A stretch of 64,000 nucleotides of DNA from Burkholderiales bacterium (GTDB lineage Bacteria > Pseudomonadota > Gammaproteobacteria > Burkholderiales > Burkholderiaceae_D), in the NCBI GenBank assembly GCA_016177875.1, contig JACOUL010000033.1, positions 62,001 through 126,000 on the forward strand, read 5' to 3'. Of the stretch, positions 17,513 through 25,442 are shown in pieces. The notes under the pieces were generated by a model. The model was not told the DNA's origin, made no database searches, and saw only the letters and a program-made list of their open reading frames with translations. Positions within the stretch are counted from its first letter, which is position 1; each line of letters begins with the position of its first letter. Position numbers and translations under genes: made by a program.

Positions 17513-18868
17513 TTAACTTTCCTTGGATTGCGTGAAATGGGCTTCTTGCAGGTTATAGATGCTAGGCGCAAATAGCTCCAATGTCACACAAACCCGACTA
17601 TCGCACTCGGAAAATGACAGCCGCACGCCATCATGCGGCAGCAGGGAGCGCGCCAAGTCGAGGCCGGTTCCGCAGCCTTTTCCGGAGTTGAAATCGAATT
17701 CCGGCGGCAAGGTCCCTACATTGACAATGCGGATCCGCGCCAGCATTTGCTCATGATCCCAGCATACGGCAATGCCGATGTGCGGCGGCGTTTCATGCGG
17801 GGCATGCTTAACGGCATTCACGATCAGCTCATTCAAAACCAGGGCGATCGGCACCGTCTCATGTTCGGCCACGCGTATGCGCTGGGGTACGTCGATGCGT
17901 ATGTCGAATAAGGGGCTGGGTTTGAGCAGCGTTTCCGCCATGCGGGCAATGGCCGGCACCATTTCGCACAGCACGACCTCGTTGTAGAGCGCCTGCCCCT
18001 GCAAGCCGTGGACAATGCCTACGGCTTGCACCTGGGTGACGGCTTGATTGATGATGTCGCTAAGCTGCGTTTCCTTGGCGGCGTGTTGGCGCAGCAGGCC
18101 GGCGACACCTTGCAGATTATTCTTGATGCGGTGATGCACCTCGCGTACCAGAATGTCCCTTTGCTGCGCCATGCGCGCCAGCCGCGCCTCTTCGCTTTGC
18201 CGGGCTGCGGTGATATCGGAGGAGGTACCGATGATGCGCAGCGGACGGCCTTGCGGGTCGCGCTCGGTCGCCATGCCGCGGTGTAGCAGCCATTTATAAT
18301 TGCCGTCCTTGCAGCGCAGGCGATGTTTGTTGATGTACGAATCGGCCTTGCCGTCGAAGTAGGCTTGCAGATCACTCTTGGCGCATGCCTCGTCGTCCGT
18401 GTGCATGAGCGATTCCCAGGTCTGCAGATGGTTTCCTATTTCATCCTCGGCAAAGCCGAGAATTTCTTTCCAGCGCTTGGAATACATGACCGCGCCGGAT
18501 TGGACATTCCAGTCCCATACGCCATCGCCCGTGCCCTCCAGCGCGAATTTCCAGCGCTGCTCATTCTGACGGCAAGCCTCCGCAACGGCGAGGACTTGAT
18601 CTCTCGTGCGCAACATGATCCAGGTGAACATCGCAAGCAAGACGCTGATGCCGGTGCCGAAATAGGCGAATACAAGCGGGTCGTGGCCGAATGGGAGAGT
18701 CTTGGCTGTATCGGCCACGTGCAATCTATGGAGTTCTTCTAATTTTTCGTACTCCCACACGGAGAAGGTAAGGCCTAGCGAAACTAACAAGACTATGCCC
18801 GGCAGCCAGCGCATTGTGCATAGTTTGCTCAACCCTCGCCGGAGCGGACAGTTTTCCCCGAGTCGCAT
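17513..18868 (-). CDS. Membrane PAS sensor histidine kinase, HisKA_2 type
   Basis: 451 residues. Two TM helices (about 20-40 and 66-88) enclose a short periplasmic loop. A PAS_3 domain (about 100-225) follows, then a HisKA_2 domain with His in EVHHRIKNNLQ, and an HATPase domain. HisKA_2 kinases commonly partner ANTAR regulators (EutW/EutV, PdtaS/PdtaR), and the ANTAR gene follows directly. The short periplasmic loop suggests the signal is intracellular and read by PAS. A second in-frame ATG at residue 19 would also give a start just before TM1. Confidence 0.87.
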   Translation of the reverse strand: MRLGENCPLRRGLSKLCTMRWLPGIVLLVSLGLTFSVWEYEKLEELHRLHVADTAKTLPFGHDPLVFAYFGTGISVLLAMFTWIMLRTRDQVLAVAEACRQNEQRWKFALEGTGDGVWDWNVQSGAVMYSKRWKEILGFAEDEIGNHLQTWESLMHTDDEACAKSDLQAYFDGKADSYINKHRLRCKDGNYKWLLHRGMATERDPQGRPLRIIGTSSDITAARQSEEARLARMAQQRDILVREVHHRIKNNLQGVAGLLRQHAAKETQLSDIINQAVTQVQAVGIVHGLQGQALYNEVVLCEMVPAIARMAETLLKPSPLFDIRIDVPQRIRVAEHETVPIALVLNELIVNAVKHAPHETPPHIGIAVCWDHEQMLARIRIVNVGTLPPEFDFNSGKGCGTGLDLARSLLPHDGVRLSFSECDSRVCVTLELFAPSIYNLQEAHFTQSKES

Positions 18869-18950
18869 TTGCTATCTCCCCAAGATGCGAGCGGCATCGC
18901 TCGTCAGCTGACGAAGTATAACAACGCCGTTCGCCGACCCGGAGACGGTG

Positions 18951-20039
18951 TTACAGCTTGTGTGCGGTCATCCACACGGCGATTTGGCGGCTCAATTGCT
19001 GGGTCTCCAGTACGCAACCCAAATGCCCCCACGCCGACTCGATGATGTGCGCAGTCGCCTGCCCCGGCCGTTCCGCATTGAGAATATGCGCAATCTCCTG
19101 TGCGCAGCGCGGCGGAAATTCCTGATCGGTATCGATATTCAGCAAGAGCAGCGGACACTGAATCCGGCGCACGCCTTCTTCATACGTGGCAAAGCCTTCG
19201 CCCAGATCATGCGTATTGATGGCGTCGACCGACGCGATCATCGCATTCGGATCGAAGTTGGCTACGGCAGCCTCCATGCCGAGCGTCAAAAAACCGCGGA
19301 CCGCATCCGAGCGTTTTTGCTGCGAGCCAGGGGCATGCGGAATCGTGTCGAAGCACATCTGCTGATAAATTTTCTCGCTGGTGTAGTAGAGGCGAATGTT
19401 TTGCCACACCACCTTCATTGAATACAAAGGCTTGCCCGGTTCGTACCAGCCGCCGGCAAAGTTAGGATCGTCGCGCAGGGCGTTGGCGATGAAGTGGTGC
19501 ATGCCCATGCCCGATGCGGTCATGCGGCCGGCGGTTGCCACAGCGACGGCGGCGCCGACCGTTTTGGGGTACATCGCGGCCATTTGCAAAGTATGCAGCG
19601 ATCCCATCGACGGACCGGCCATGATGTGCACGCGCGCGATATCCATGTGATCGAGAAACGCTTTAATGAAGCGTACTTGGTCGCGCAGTGTGAGCGTTGG
19701 GAAAGTGGGGCCGAAGCGGCACCCGGTGGCGGGATCGATGGAAGTCGGACCGGTGGAGCCGAAGGAACTGCCCAAGGCATTTATCGCCAGAATGCGAAAA
19801 CGATCGGTGTCGAATACTTTGCCCGGACCGACCAAGCCATCCCACCAGCCGGCTTGCGGATCGGTTTCGGCGTATTTGCCGGCCGCGTGGCAGGAGGACA
19901 GTCCGCCGTGGCACAGCAGAATCACCGGCCCATTGGGGGTGCCGTACTCTTCGTAAGCGACTTCCGGTTGGGTGAAAACAAAGCCGCTTTCAACGGTGAA
20001 GGGCTGCGAAAAGGGGGTGATTTTCTTTTGAACCAGCAT
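18951..20039 (-). CDS. Alpha/beta hydrolase of the homoserine O-acyltransferase (MetX-like) family
   Basis: 362 residues from the ATG at 20039, preferred because GGAGCG precedes it; an upstream ATG at 20054 is possible. The MetX-type fold signatures are present: LCHGGLSSCHA near the oxyanion region, nucleophile Ser in AGPSMGSLHTLQ, Asp in NIDTDQEFPP, and His in SAWGHLGCV. True MetX usually has GGSMGG at the nucleophile elbow, and no met genes are adjacent, so this may be a hydrolase or acyltransferase with a different substrate rather than methionine biosynthesis. No neighbour suggests a pathway. Confidence 0.75.
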   Translation of the reverse strand: MLVQKKITPFSQPFTVESGFVFTQPEVAYEEYGTPNGPVILLCHGGLSSCHAAGKYAETDPQAGWWDGLVGPGKVFDTDRFRILAINALGSSFGSTGPTSIDPATGCRFGPTFPTLTLRDQVRFIKAFLDHMDIARVHIMAGPSMGSLHTLQMAAMYPKTVGAAVAVATAGRMTASGMGMHHFIANALRDDPNFAGGWYEPGKPLYSMKVVWQNIRLYYTSEKIYQQMCFDTIPHAPGSQQKRSDAVRGFLTLGMEAAVANFDPNAMIASVDAINTHDLGEGFATYEEGVRRIQCPLLLLNIDTDQEFPPRCAQEIAHILNAERPGQATAHIIESAWGHLGCVLETQQLSRQIAVWMTAHKL

Positions 20040-20129
20040 GGTGAATCGCTCCATACAATGCGCCTATTCGACGCATCATAGGCGATTCACCCGCTATCGA
20101 GTATGCGTATAAATACGCAATCGAAAAGC

Positions 20130-20375
20130 TTACGACGCTTGCAGGCACAAGTCGGCATCATTCAAGGCCGACAACAGGGCGGTGCCATCGCGGTCCAGCA
20201 CAAACGATTGGCCTTTTCTCAAGACGATGTCGCGGCTGTCGCCCTCTTGAGTCAGCCACACCGTGCCGTTGACGGATTTGATTTGCCAACCGCGCGCGTC
20301 TTGCAGGCGCATATGTTGGTCGCGTTGCAAGCGAACGGCGCTATCGTTGGGTTTCAATGTGATATCGGCACGCAT
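20130..20375 (-). CDS. DUF2917 family protein
   Basis: 81 residues, from the ATG at 20375 with AAGGAG upstream, rather than the longer frame. Matches DUF2917 by its small beta-rich pattern (RGWQIKSVNGTVWLTQEGDS, then VLRKGQSFVLDRDG), found mainly in Betaproteobacteria and of unknown function. It is divergently transcribed from a LysR-type regulator with a 28-base palindrome between them, so it is the likely target of that regulator. Confidence 0.78.
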   Translation of the reverse strand: MRADITLKPNDSAVRLQRDQHMRLQDARGWQIKSVNGTVWLTQEGDSRDIVLRKGQSFVLDRDGTALLSALNDADLCLQAS

Positions 20376-20456
20376 GATGTACTCCTTCTGAAAAGTGACT
20401 TGCTTGAAGCCAAGTATGAGCCGTTCCCGGTTTTTTACAATCCGGTAAAATGGAAT

Positions 20457-20484
20457 AAGATTGTTCACATATGTGAACAATCTT
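20457..20484. promoter_or_regulatory. 28-nt perfect palindrome between DUF2917 and lysR genes
   Basis: Each half is AAGATTGTTCACAT against its complement, centred at 20470/20471. It ends 16 bases before the LysR start codon. It contains TTCAC-N4-GTGAA and fits an autoregulatory operator of the divergent pair. Confidence 0.7.
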
Positions 20485-20500
20485 TTGATTAAGGTCAACC

Positions 20501-21412
20501 ATGGAACACCTGGAAGAGATGATGACTTTTGCCCGCGTGGTGGAGCTGAAGAGCTTCTCCGCGGCTGCGCTTGCGCTGGGCACATCCAAGTCGCTGGTCA
20601 GTAAACAAGTGAGCACGCTGGAGAATAGTCTGGGCGTACGCCTCTTGCATCGCACCACGCGCCGCATGAGCTTGACTGAAATCGGCACGGCTTACTACGA
20701 ACATTGCGCACGCATTCTGCACGAGATCGAAGCAGCCGAAGCCACCGTCACGCAGTTGCAAGCCGAGCCGCGCGGCGTGTTGCGCATGACCACGCCGATG
20801 GTATTCGCCGAAATGCATTTGGCGCCGGCGGTGCAGGCGTTCTCAAAGCGCTATCCCAAGGTCGAATTCGATATCGATGCCACCGAACGCATCGTCGATT
20901 TGGTGGAAGAAGGTTTTGATCTTGCGATCCGGATTACCGATCATCCTTCTCCCGGCATGGTAGCGAAAAAAATCGCGTCGGTGCGCTGGGTGACGTGCGC
21001 CTCGCCTGCTTACTTGAAGCGGCACGGCACACCGCGCGTGCCCAAGGATTTGCTGCAGCATCAATGCCTCAACAATCCCAATGTCGTATCGATGCGCAAC
21101 GGCTGGCATTACCGTGCCGGCAACAAGGAAGTGATGGTGCCGATCAGCGGCAACTGCCGGGTCAACAATTCAAGCGTGCTGGTGCAGATGGCGTTGGCCG
21201 GCATGGGAATCGTGCTATTTCCCACCTATGTGGTCGGCCCGCTTTTGAAAAGCGGTCGATTGAAGGAAATATTGTCCGACAATACTGCGCAGGCAAACAT
21301 GTCGCTCTATGCGACGTATCTTCCCAATCGCTACATGCAGCCCAAGGTGCGCGCCTTCATCGATCATTTGGTGGAATACTTCGGGCCGGAGCCGGAGTGG
21401 GATAAATATTGA
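20501..21412 (+). CDS. LysR-family transcriptional regulator
   Basis: 303 residues. N-terminal winged HTH (about 1-60: FARVVELKSFSAAALALGTS, then KSLVSKQVSTLENSLGVRLL) and a LysR substrate-binding domain of the CrgA/DsdC-like subgroup (ATERIVDLVEEGFDLAIRI). Start ATG follows AAGGTC. Divergent from the DUF2917 gene; the palindrome in the 125-base gap probably serves both promoters. The effector cannot be told from sequence. Confidence 0.9.
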   Translation: MEHLEEMMTFARVVELKSFSAAALALGTSKSLVSKQVSTLENSLGVRLLHRTTRRMSLTEIGTAYYEHCARILHEIEAAEATVTQLQAEPRGVLRMTTPMVFAEMHLAPAVQAFSKRYPKVEFDIDATERIVDLVEEGFDLAIRITDHPSPGMVAKKIASVRWVTCASPAYLKRHGTPRVPKDLLQHQCLNNPNVVSMRNGWHYRAGNKEVMVPISGNCRVNNSSVLVQMALAGMGIVLFPTYVVGPLLKSGRLKEILSDNTAQANMSLYATYLPNRYMQPKVRAFIDHLVEYFGPEPEWDKY

Positions 21413-21645
21413 ATTTTGCGAGTTGTAACTTAATTTGAGCGGACGTATCAGATTAGGATGCTGCTATCGACCCATTGCTGCCGATCGGCAAAGTCAGAAG
21501 CGGACGCTCAAAACGTGAATTTACGGCCTGGTGCTTCTTGCAATTAATCAATGACTTCTGAGCCTAGGGCAAATGGCAGATGGAAGAAATCACCCAACCG
21601 CCAAGACTACGCACTACGCCCCCTTTTATTAAGAATTGACAAGCC

Positions 21646-22182
21646 TTATTTCGCGCGAGTGAAGGTTTGCTTTACCCGCATCGAGCGCCGAAAATACGGA
21701 ACCCAGATCGCGATGCCAATAATGCTGCGCCAGATATGTTTTCCCCTATCCCAAAGTCCTTGTTCTGAAAGCGTGGCGATCTGAGTGGCAAGCACGTAGT
21801 CGATTACAGCAATGGCAAAGAGGGCGATTAGCCAGATAACCATCAAACGTGGAACGCGAACCGATCTACAAAAAAACAGATACAGCAGATAAGAGCTGAA
21901 GCCAATCACTGCGAAATCGGTGATCCCGTAAAAAACGTACGCCCAAAACCAGAGCGGATCATAGTAATACCCGCTAGGCTCGACCATTGCCATCCATCTT
22001 CCCGTCGTGGTGAGTTCGCGAATGTTGATCAGATCCATTACGGCAATGATGATGGCGGCGATCAGTCCGAACAAAAGAAACATGAGCCAGCCGCCGATGG
22101 CACGTCCTTCCGCTGGAGATTGCTCGGCGGCTTGATGATTAAGCTGTGTCTTTGGTGGAATGCAGGGGGGCTTCGTAAGCAT
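21646..22182 (-). CDS. DUF2569-like integral membrane protein
   Basis: 178 residues with four hydrophobic segments (about 31-50, 78-105, 115-135, 150-165). GGWLMFLLFGL at the first helix and GIAIWVPYFRRSMRVKQTF at the end match DUF2569, a family of small membrane proteins of unknown function. Lies in an AT-richer block of small minus-strand genes between LysR and rlmI. A G-rich repeated leader lies immediately before the start. Confidence 0.65.
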   Translation of the reverse strand: MLTKPPCIPPKTQLNHQAAEQSPAEGRAIGGWLMFLLFGLIAAIIIAVMDLINIRELTTTGRWMAMVEPSGYYYDPLWFWAYVFYGITDFAVIGFSSYLLYLFFCRSVRVPRLMVIWLIALFAIAVIDYVLATQIATLSEQGLWDRGKHIWRSIIGIAIWVPYFRRSMRVKQTFTRAK

Positions 22183-22199
22183 TACGTCTCCGTGAAAAT

Positions 22200-22245
22200 T
22201 TTGGGTACGTCCCTTTTTACCCTACCTTTTACCCTAGGGATGGAA
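22200..22245 (-). repeat. G-rich repeated leader before DUF2569 gene
   Basis: On the minus strand, CCCTAGGG is followed by two near-identical units GGGTAAAAGGTA and GGGTAAAAAGGG, then GGGACGTACCC, an imperfect palindrome. It could be a REP-type remnant or a regulatory leader; it lies between attC-associated small genes. Confidence 0.35.
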
Positions 22246-22269
22246 AAGGCGTGACAATTTCGCGCATTC

Positions 22270-22779
22270 TCATCTGACCTTAAATACAAAAAACTTGTAT
22301 TCATAGCTCAGGTCATTAAGGGCAGAAAAGTCTTCAGCGTATCGCTGTGATCTGCAAAAAAACAACGTCTCTCTGTCCCCTTCGTGTCCGACTCGGAAAG
22401 CACGAAATTTCCATTGTTTATAAAAAAGTGCAATCACCCCCAACGCGGAGGAGACTTGTGCAGCAATCAAAATTCTTTCACCGTGTGTCCAACTCAAAAA
22501 AATCGTCAGAAGGAACAAAATCCAAGGCAGAACAATAGCGACCGGACCTAGTGCTCCAATTACTCTGAAAAGTCGCGCGCATTGATGGCAAGCGGGAAAG
22601 CGGTAACGATACAAGTCATAAGAAAAAAAAAGCAATAGCCCCGGAATAGGTATGACCATCTGATTTTTTGCATAAGTAAGCTCAATGCTGTCGTCGGTTT
22701 TATGATCGCTACAGTACGCACAGGTGGTCGGTATGTTTAGCGCGCTCAGTCCATACTTACTCTTGATTACATATGGCAT
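22270..22779 (-). CDS. Hypothetical membrane protein with CxxC pairs
   Basis: 169 residues. CAYC near residue 21 and CHQC near 63 form two Cys pairs that could build a zinc ribbon, separated by a hydrophobic stretch. Two TM helices follow (about 73-92 and 100-117). The C-terminal part is soluble and basic/aromatic. No family recognised. On the minus strand it starts 17 bases after an attC-like site, so it may be a cassette or the gene next to a cassette insertion. AT-rich relative to rlmI. Confidence 0.5.
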   Translation of the reverse strand: MPYVIKSKYGLSALNIPTTCAYCSDHKTDDSIELTYAKNQMVIPIPGLLLFFSYDLYRYRFPACHQCARLFRVIGALGPVAIVLPWILFLLTIFLSWTHGERILIAAQVSSALGVIALFYKQWKFRAFRVGHEGDRETLFFCRSQRYAEDFSALNDLSYEYKFFVFKVR

Positions 22780-22795
22780 CTTGCCCCTTTCTTGA

Positions 22796-22855
22796 ATCTA
22801 ATGCCAAAGTAACCGGGCCGTCAAAGGCGGCTCGGTATTCACTGTTGAGTTAGGC
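22796..22855 (-). other. attC-like integron recombination site
   Basis: Read on the minus strand, GCCTAAC (an exact RYYYAAC box, 22849-22855) begins 4 bases after the stop of the gene ending at 22860. The 60-base element ends in ATTAGAT (22796-22802), one base from GTTRRRY. Between them the arms AGTGAATACCGAGCCGCC and GACGGCCCGGTTACT pair, with extra bases only on the first arm, around a short loop. This is the attC layout; the altered G at the crossover position suggests decay. Confidence 0.55.
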
Positions 22856-22859
22856 AAGG

Positions 22860-23306
22860 CTATTTGATCAGCTCGCCAATCTTCCATAGATTATTCCTGC
22901 GATAAGCTCTTAAGTACTGTATTGAACTTCCACCGTCTGGATACCGGCACACTTCTGTAACAACAGCTATTTCTTGCCCTTCTCGCTTAGACGTAGCCGT
23001 ACACTTGATATCCGAAAAATCAGGAAATCCATTTTCCGCAATCTGCTTTCGAAAGCTTAGCTCTAGAACCTCTGACGTCTTCTTTACCAAAGCCTCATCA
23101 ATGATCTCTGGCTTAAAACGAGACAACAGCATATTCTTTGCCTCATTGTTGAATGCCTTGCTACGAACTGCAGCTTCTATGTCTTTATTCTTGTAAGCAT
23201 TTTCGAGCGAGGCAAGCGCTTTTTCCGGTGTACTGTAATCAAACAAAGAGCCGGCATAGGATGCGCTGAAAAATGTAATCGCAAGCAATAAGCCTATTCT
23301 TTTCAT
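22860..23306 (-). CDS. Small secreted protein, probable integron cassette gene
   Basis: 148 residues. Signal peptide of about 18 residues ending SYA. The mature part begins with a helical segment (TPEKALASLENAYKNKDIEA) and ends in beta strands with a WKIGELIK tail, a layout seen in NTF2-like/DUF4878-type secreted proteins; two Cys (IKCTA, EVCRY) could form a disulfide. Function unknown. An attC-like site begins 4 bases after its stop, and another imperfect inverted repeat lies just upstream of its start, so the gene may be a captured cassette. Confidence 0.6.
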   Translation of the reverse strand: MKRIGLLLAITFFSASYAGSLFDYSTPEKALASLENAYKNKDIEAAVRSKAFNNEAKNMLLSRFKPEIIDEALVKKTSEVLELSFRKQIAENGFPDFSDIKCTATSKREGQEIAVVTEVCRYPDGGSSIQYLRAYRRNNLWKIGELIK

Positions 23307-23314
23307 TATGATGC

Positions 23315-23366
23315 TTCACTCGTTATAAATCGCAGCCGAAGCGCCCGGCCACCATGTCGAATTTAT
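23315..23366. repeat. Imperfect inverted repeat upstream of the cassette-like gene
   Basis: GTTATAAAT and ATTTATAAC (9-bp arms, extended by CG with one bulged T) enclose about 30 bases containing an inner GCCG/CGGC hairpin. The nested arms and bulge recall attC, but outer boxes are poor (AGTCAAC and GTGAAGC on the minus strand). Confidence 0.3.
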
Positions 23367-23482
23367 AACATAGTTGACTGACTGAACGTCCGATTTCTGA
23401 AAAATGTGTGAATGACCGGAATAGGCCGAAGGCAAGCGTTCAATCTGGCAGCGTCTAGCAGATTAAGTCTGGTTTATTACAA

Positions 23483-24685
23483 TTAAATCCGCTGCAGCAT
23501 CAATCCTTTGAGATATTCACCTTCTGGAAAATTCGTCGTCATCGGATGATCGATGCCGGCCGACAGGCGTCGCAAGATACGCGCATCGACCTTGGCGTCG
23601 GTGGCCGCGCCCGCGATGATCTTTTGAAACAGATCAGCGGATATCGCGCCGGAACAGGAGTAAGTGAACAGCAAGCCATTCTCGCGCAGCAGCTGCAAGC
23701 CGAGCAGGTTGATATCCTTGTAGGCGCGTGCAGCGCGGTCGACCTGCTGCGGCGATGAAGCGAACTTCGGCGGGTCGAGTACGATCAAGTCGAAGCGCTT
23801 GCCTTCTTCGCGCAGTGTGCGCAAAGTTTTAAACACGTCCGCGTCCCACCATTGCGCGCGCGCTTCATCAAATCCATTGAGCGCCATATTGCGCTTGGCC
23901 ACCGCTAACGCGTCGCCGGCAGAATCAATGGAGATGACGCTCGCCGCGCCGCCTTTTAATGCTGCCAGTGAAAAGCCGCCGGTGTAGCAAAAACAATTCA
24001 GTACATCGCGCCCCTGTGCATGATCCATCACCAGTTTGCGGTTGTCGCGCTGGTCGATGTAAAAGCCGGTCTTGTGTCCGGTCTTGATGTCGACCGCATA
24101 ACGCACGCCGTTTTCCGTCACCGGCGTTTCATCGGACGGTTCATCGCCGGCCAATACGCCGACAACTTGCGGCAAGCCTTCGCGCTCGCGCACCGATGCA
24201 TCCGAACGCTCATACACATTGGGGCAGCCGGTCTCGGCGATCAATGCTTGGACGATCGCGACCTTCCAGGCTTCCACGCCGGCGGATTGGAACTGGCACA
24301 CGACATAGCCTTGTTTGCCCCCATACCAATCCGCGACCAAACCGGGAAAGCCATCGGCTTCGCCGAAAATCAAACGTATTGCATCGGTATCTTTGACACT
24401 GGCGGCGCGATACGTCACTGCGGCTTTCACGCGCCGCTTGATCAGCGCATGGTCGACTGGTTCGTTTTCATTGAAGGTCCACACGCGTGCACGGATTTGC
24501 GAACTTGGGCTGAACGCCGCGCGCGCGAGGAATTGTCCGCTGGAAGATTGCACCAGGGCCGTCGCGCCAGGTTTGTTTTTTTCTTCCGGCTTGCCTTCGA
24601 GGCGATCGATGGCAGTCGCAAAAATCCAGGGGTGCCGGCGCAGCAGGCTTTTCTCTTTGCCGGGTTTGAGAGTGATGGTGAGCAT
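23483..24685 (-). CDS. rlmI: 23S rRNA (cytosine-5-)-methyltransferase RlmI-like
   Basis: 400 residues. An N-terminal PUA domain (about 1-75, LKPGKEKSLLRRHPWIF) is followed by an EEHEE-like subdomain and a class I SAM-dependent methyltransferase domain: FCYTGGFSLAAL for SAM binding, LIVLDPPKFASS and YSCSGAI with the catalytic Cys of RlmI/RlmK. RlmI makes m5C1962 in 23S rRNA. Length matches the E. coli enzyme. A single gene flanked by unrelated genes; housekeeping role. Confidence 0.9.
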   Translation of the reverse strand: MLTITLKPGKEKSLLRRHPWIFATAIDRLEGKPEEKNKPGATALVQSSSGQFLARAAFSPSSQIRARVWTFNENEPVDHALIKRRVKAAVTYRAASVKDTDAIRLIFGEADGFPGLVADWYGGKQGYVVCQFQSAGVEAWKVAIVQALIAETGCPNVYERSDASVREREGLPQVVGVLAGDEPSDETPVTENGVRYAVDIKTGHKTGFYIDQRDNRKLVMDHAQGRDVLNCFCYTGGFSLAALKGGAASVISIDSAGDALAVAKRNMALNGFDEARAQWWDADVFKTLRTLREEGKRFDLIVLDPPKFASSPQQVDRAARAYKDINLLGLQLLRENGLLFTYSCSGAISADLFQKIIAGAATDAKVDARILRRLSAGIDHPMTTNFPEGEYLKGLMLQRI

Positions 24686-24769
24686 GGCTGCATTTTATCA
24701 GCCTGTGTTTTTAAATTGCGGGACAGTGCGAGCCGAAGGGTGCTCTGTCCTCAACTAATTCTAAAAGGT

Positions 24770-25375
24770 CTAGCTACTCAAAGGCGCCCGGCTTTCATCG
24801 GCCGTGCCGCGTGCGCTTTGCGACAAGGCCTGGCTCAAGCGATGGATGATGTGTTCGTTGAACGCGGGGATGTCGCCCGGCCTTCTGCTGCTGATCCAAT
24901 TGCCGTCTTCCACGACTTGCTCATTGACCCAGTTGCCGCCGGCATTGCGGATATCGTCTTGCAGCGTCGGCCAACTGGTAAGCGTATGGCCTTTGACCAA
25001 TCCCGCCGACACCAGGAGCCAGGCGCCATGACAAATCACGGCGATCGTCTTGCCGTCTTCCTGCATGCTGCGCACGAATTGCTGCGCGGCGGGCACGATG
25101 CGGATTTGATCGGCGTTGACCACGCCGCCCGGCAACAGCACCGCGTCGAAATCATCCGGATCGGCTTCTTCGAACGCAAGGTCGACATCGAAAGCGTCGC
25201 CCTTCTGCACATGATGAACGCCTTGCACTTTGCCAAGCTTGTTGGAAATCACGGACACGCTGGCGCCTTCCTTCAAGAGCGCGTCGCGCGGACCGGTGAA
25301 TTCGGCTTGCTCGAAGCCATCGGTCATCAAGGCGGCAATACGCACGCCGGCTAGTCTTTGGTCTTGCTGCTCCAT
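24770..25375 (-). CDS. DJ-1/PfpI family protein (type 1 glutamine amidotransferase-like)
   Basis: 201 residues from the ATG at 25375 with GGAG 9 bases upstream; longer starts lack this. Class I glutamine amidotransferase-like fold with nucleophile Cys in AVICHGAWLLVSAG and the conserved early Glu (FEQAEFTGP). Related to PfpI/YhbO-type proteins, described as proteases, deglycases or general stress proteins. No operon partner is evident. Exact activity is unresolved in this family. Confidence 0.85.
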   Translation of the reverse strand: MEQQDQRLAGVRIAALMTDGFEQAEFTGPRDALLKEGASVSVISNKLGKVQGVHHVQKGDAFDVDLAFEEADPDDFDAVLLPGGVVNADQIRIVPAAQQFVRSMQEDGKTIAVICHGAWLLVSAGLVKGHTLTSWPTLQDDIRNAGGNWVNEQVVEDGNWISSRRPGDIPAFNEHIIHRLSQALSQSARGTADESRAPLSS

Positions 25376-25442
25376 GATTTTCTCCATAAAAGGATGGCAT
25401 TCAATCGATGGAGTTATCACAAGTAAAAAAGTTCGAGCTACC

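Noticed and set aside
18951..20039. Assignment as metX (methionine biosynthesis)
   Set aside because: Nucleophile elbow differs from typical MetX and no methionine genes are adjacent; kept as MetX-like only.
24020..25354. 444-residue plus-strand frame across rlmI and the PfpI gene
   Set aside because: Runs antisense through two well-supported genes; His/Arg/Ala-rich shadow composition, no recognisable motif.
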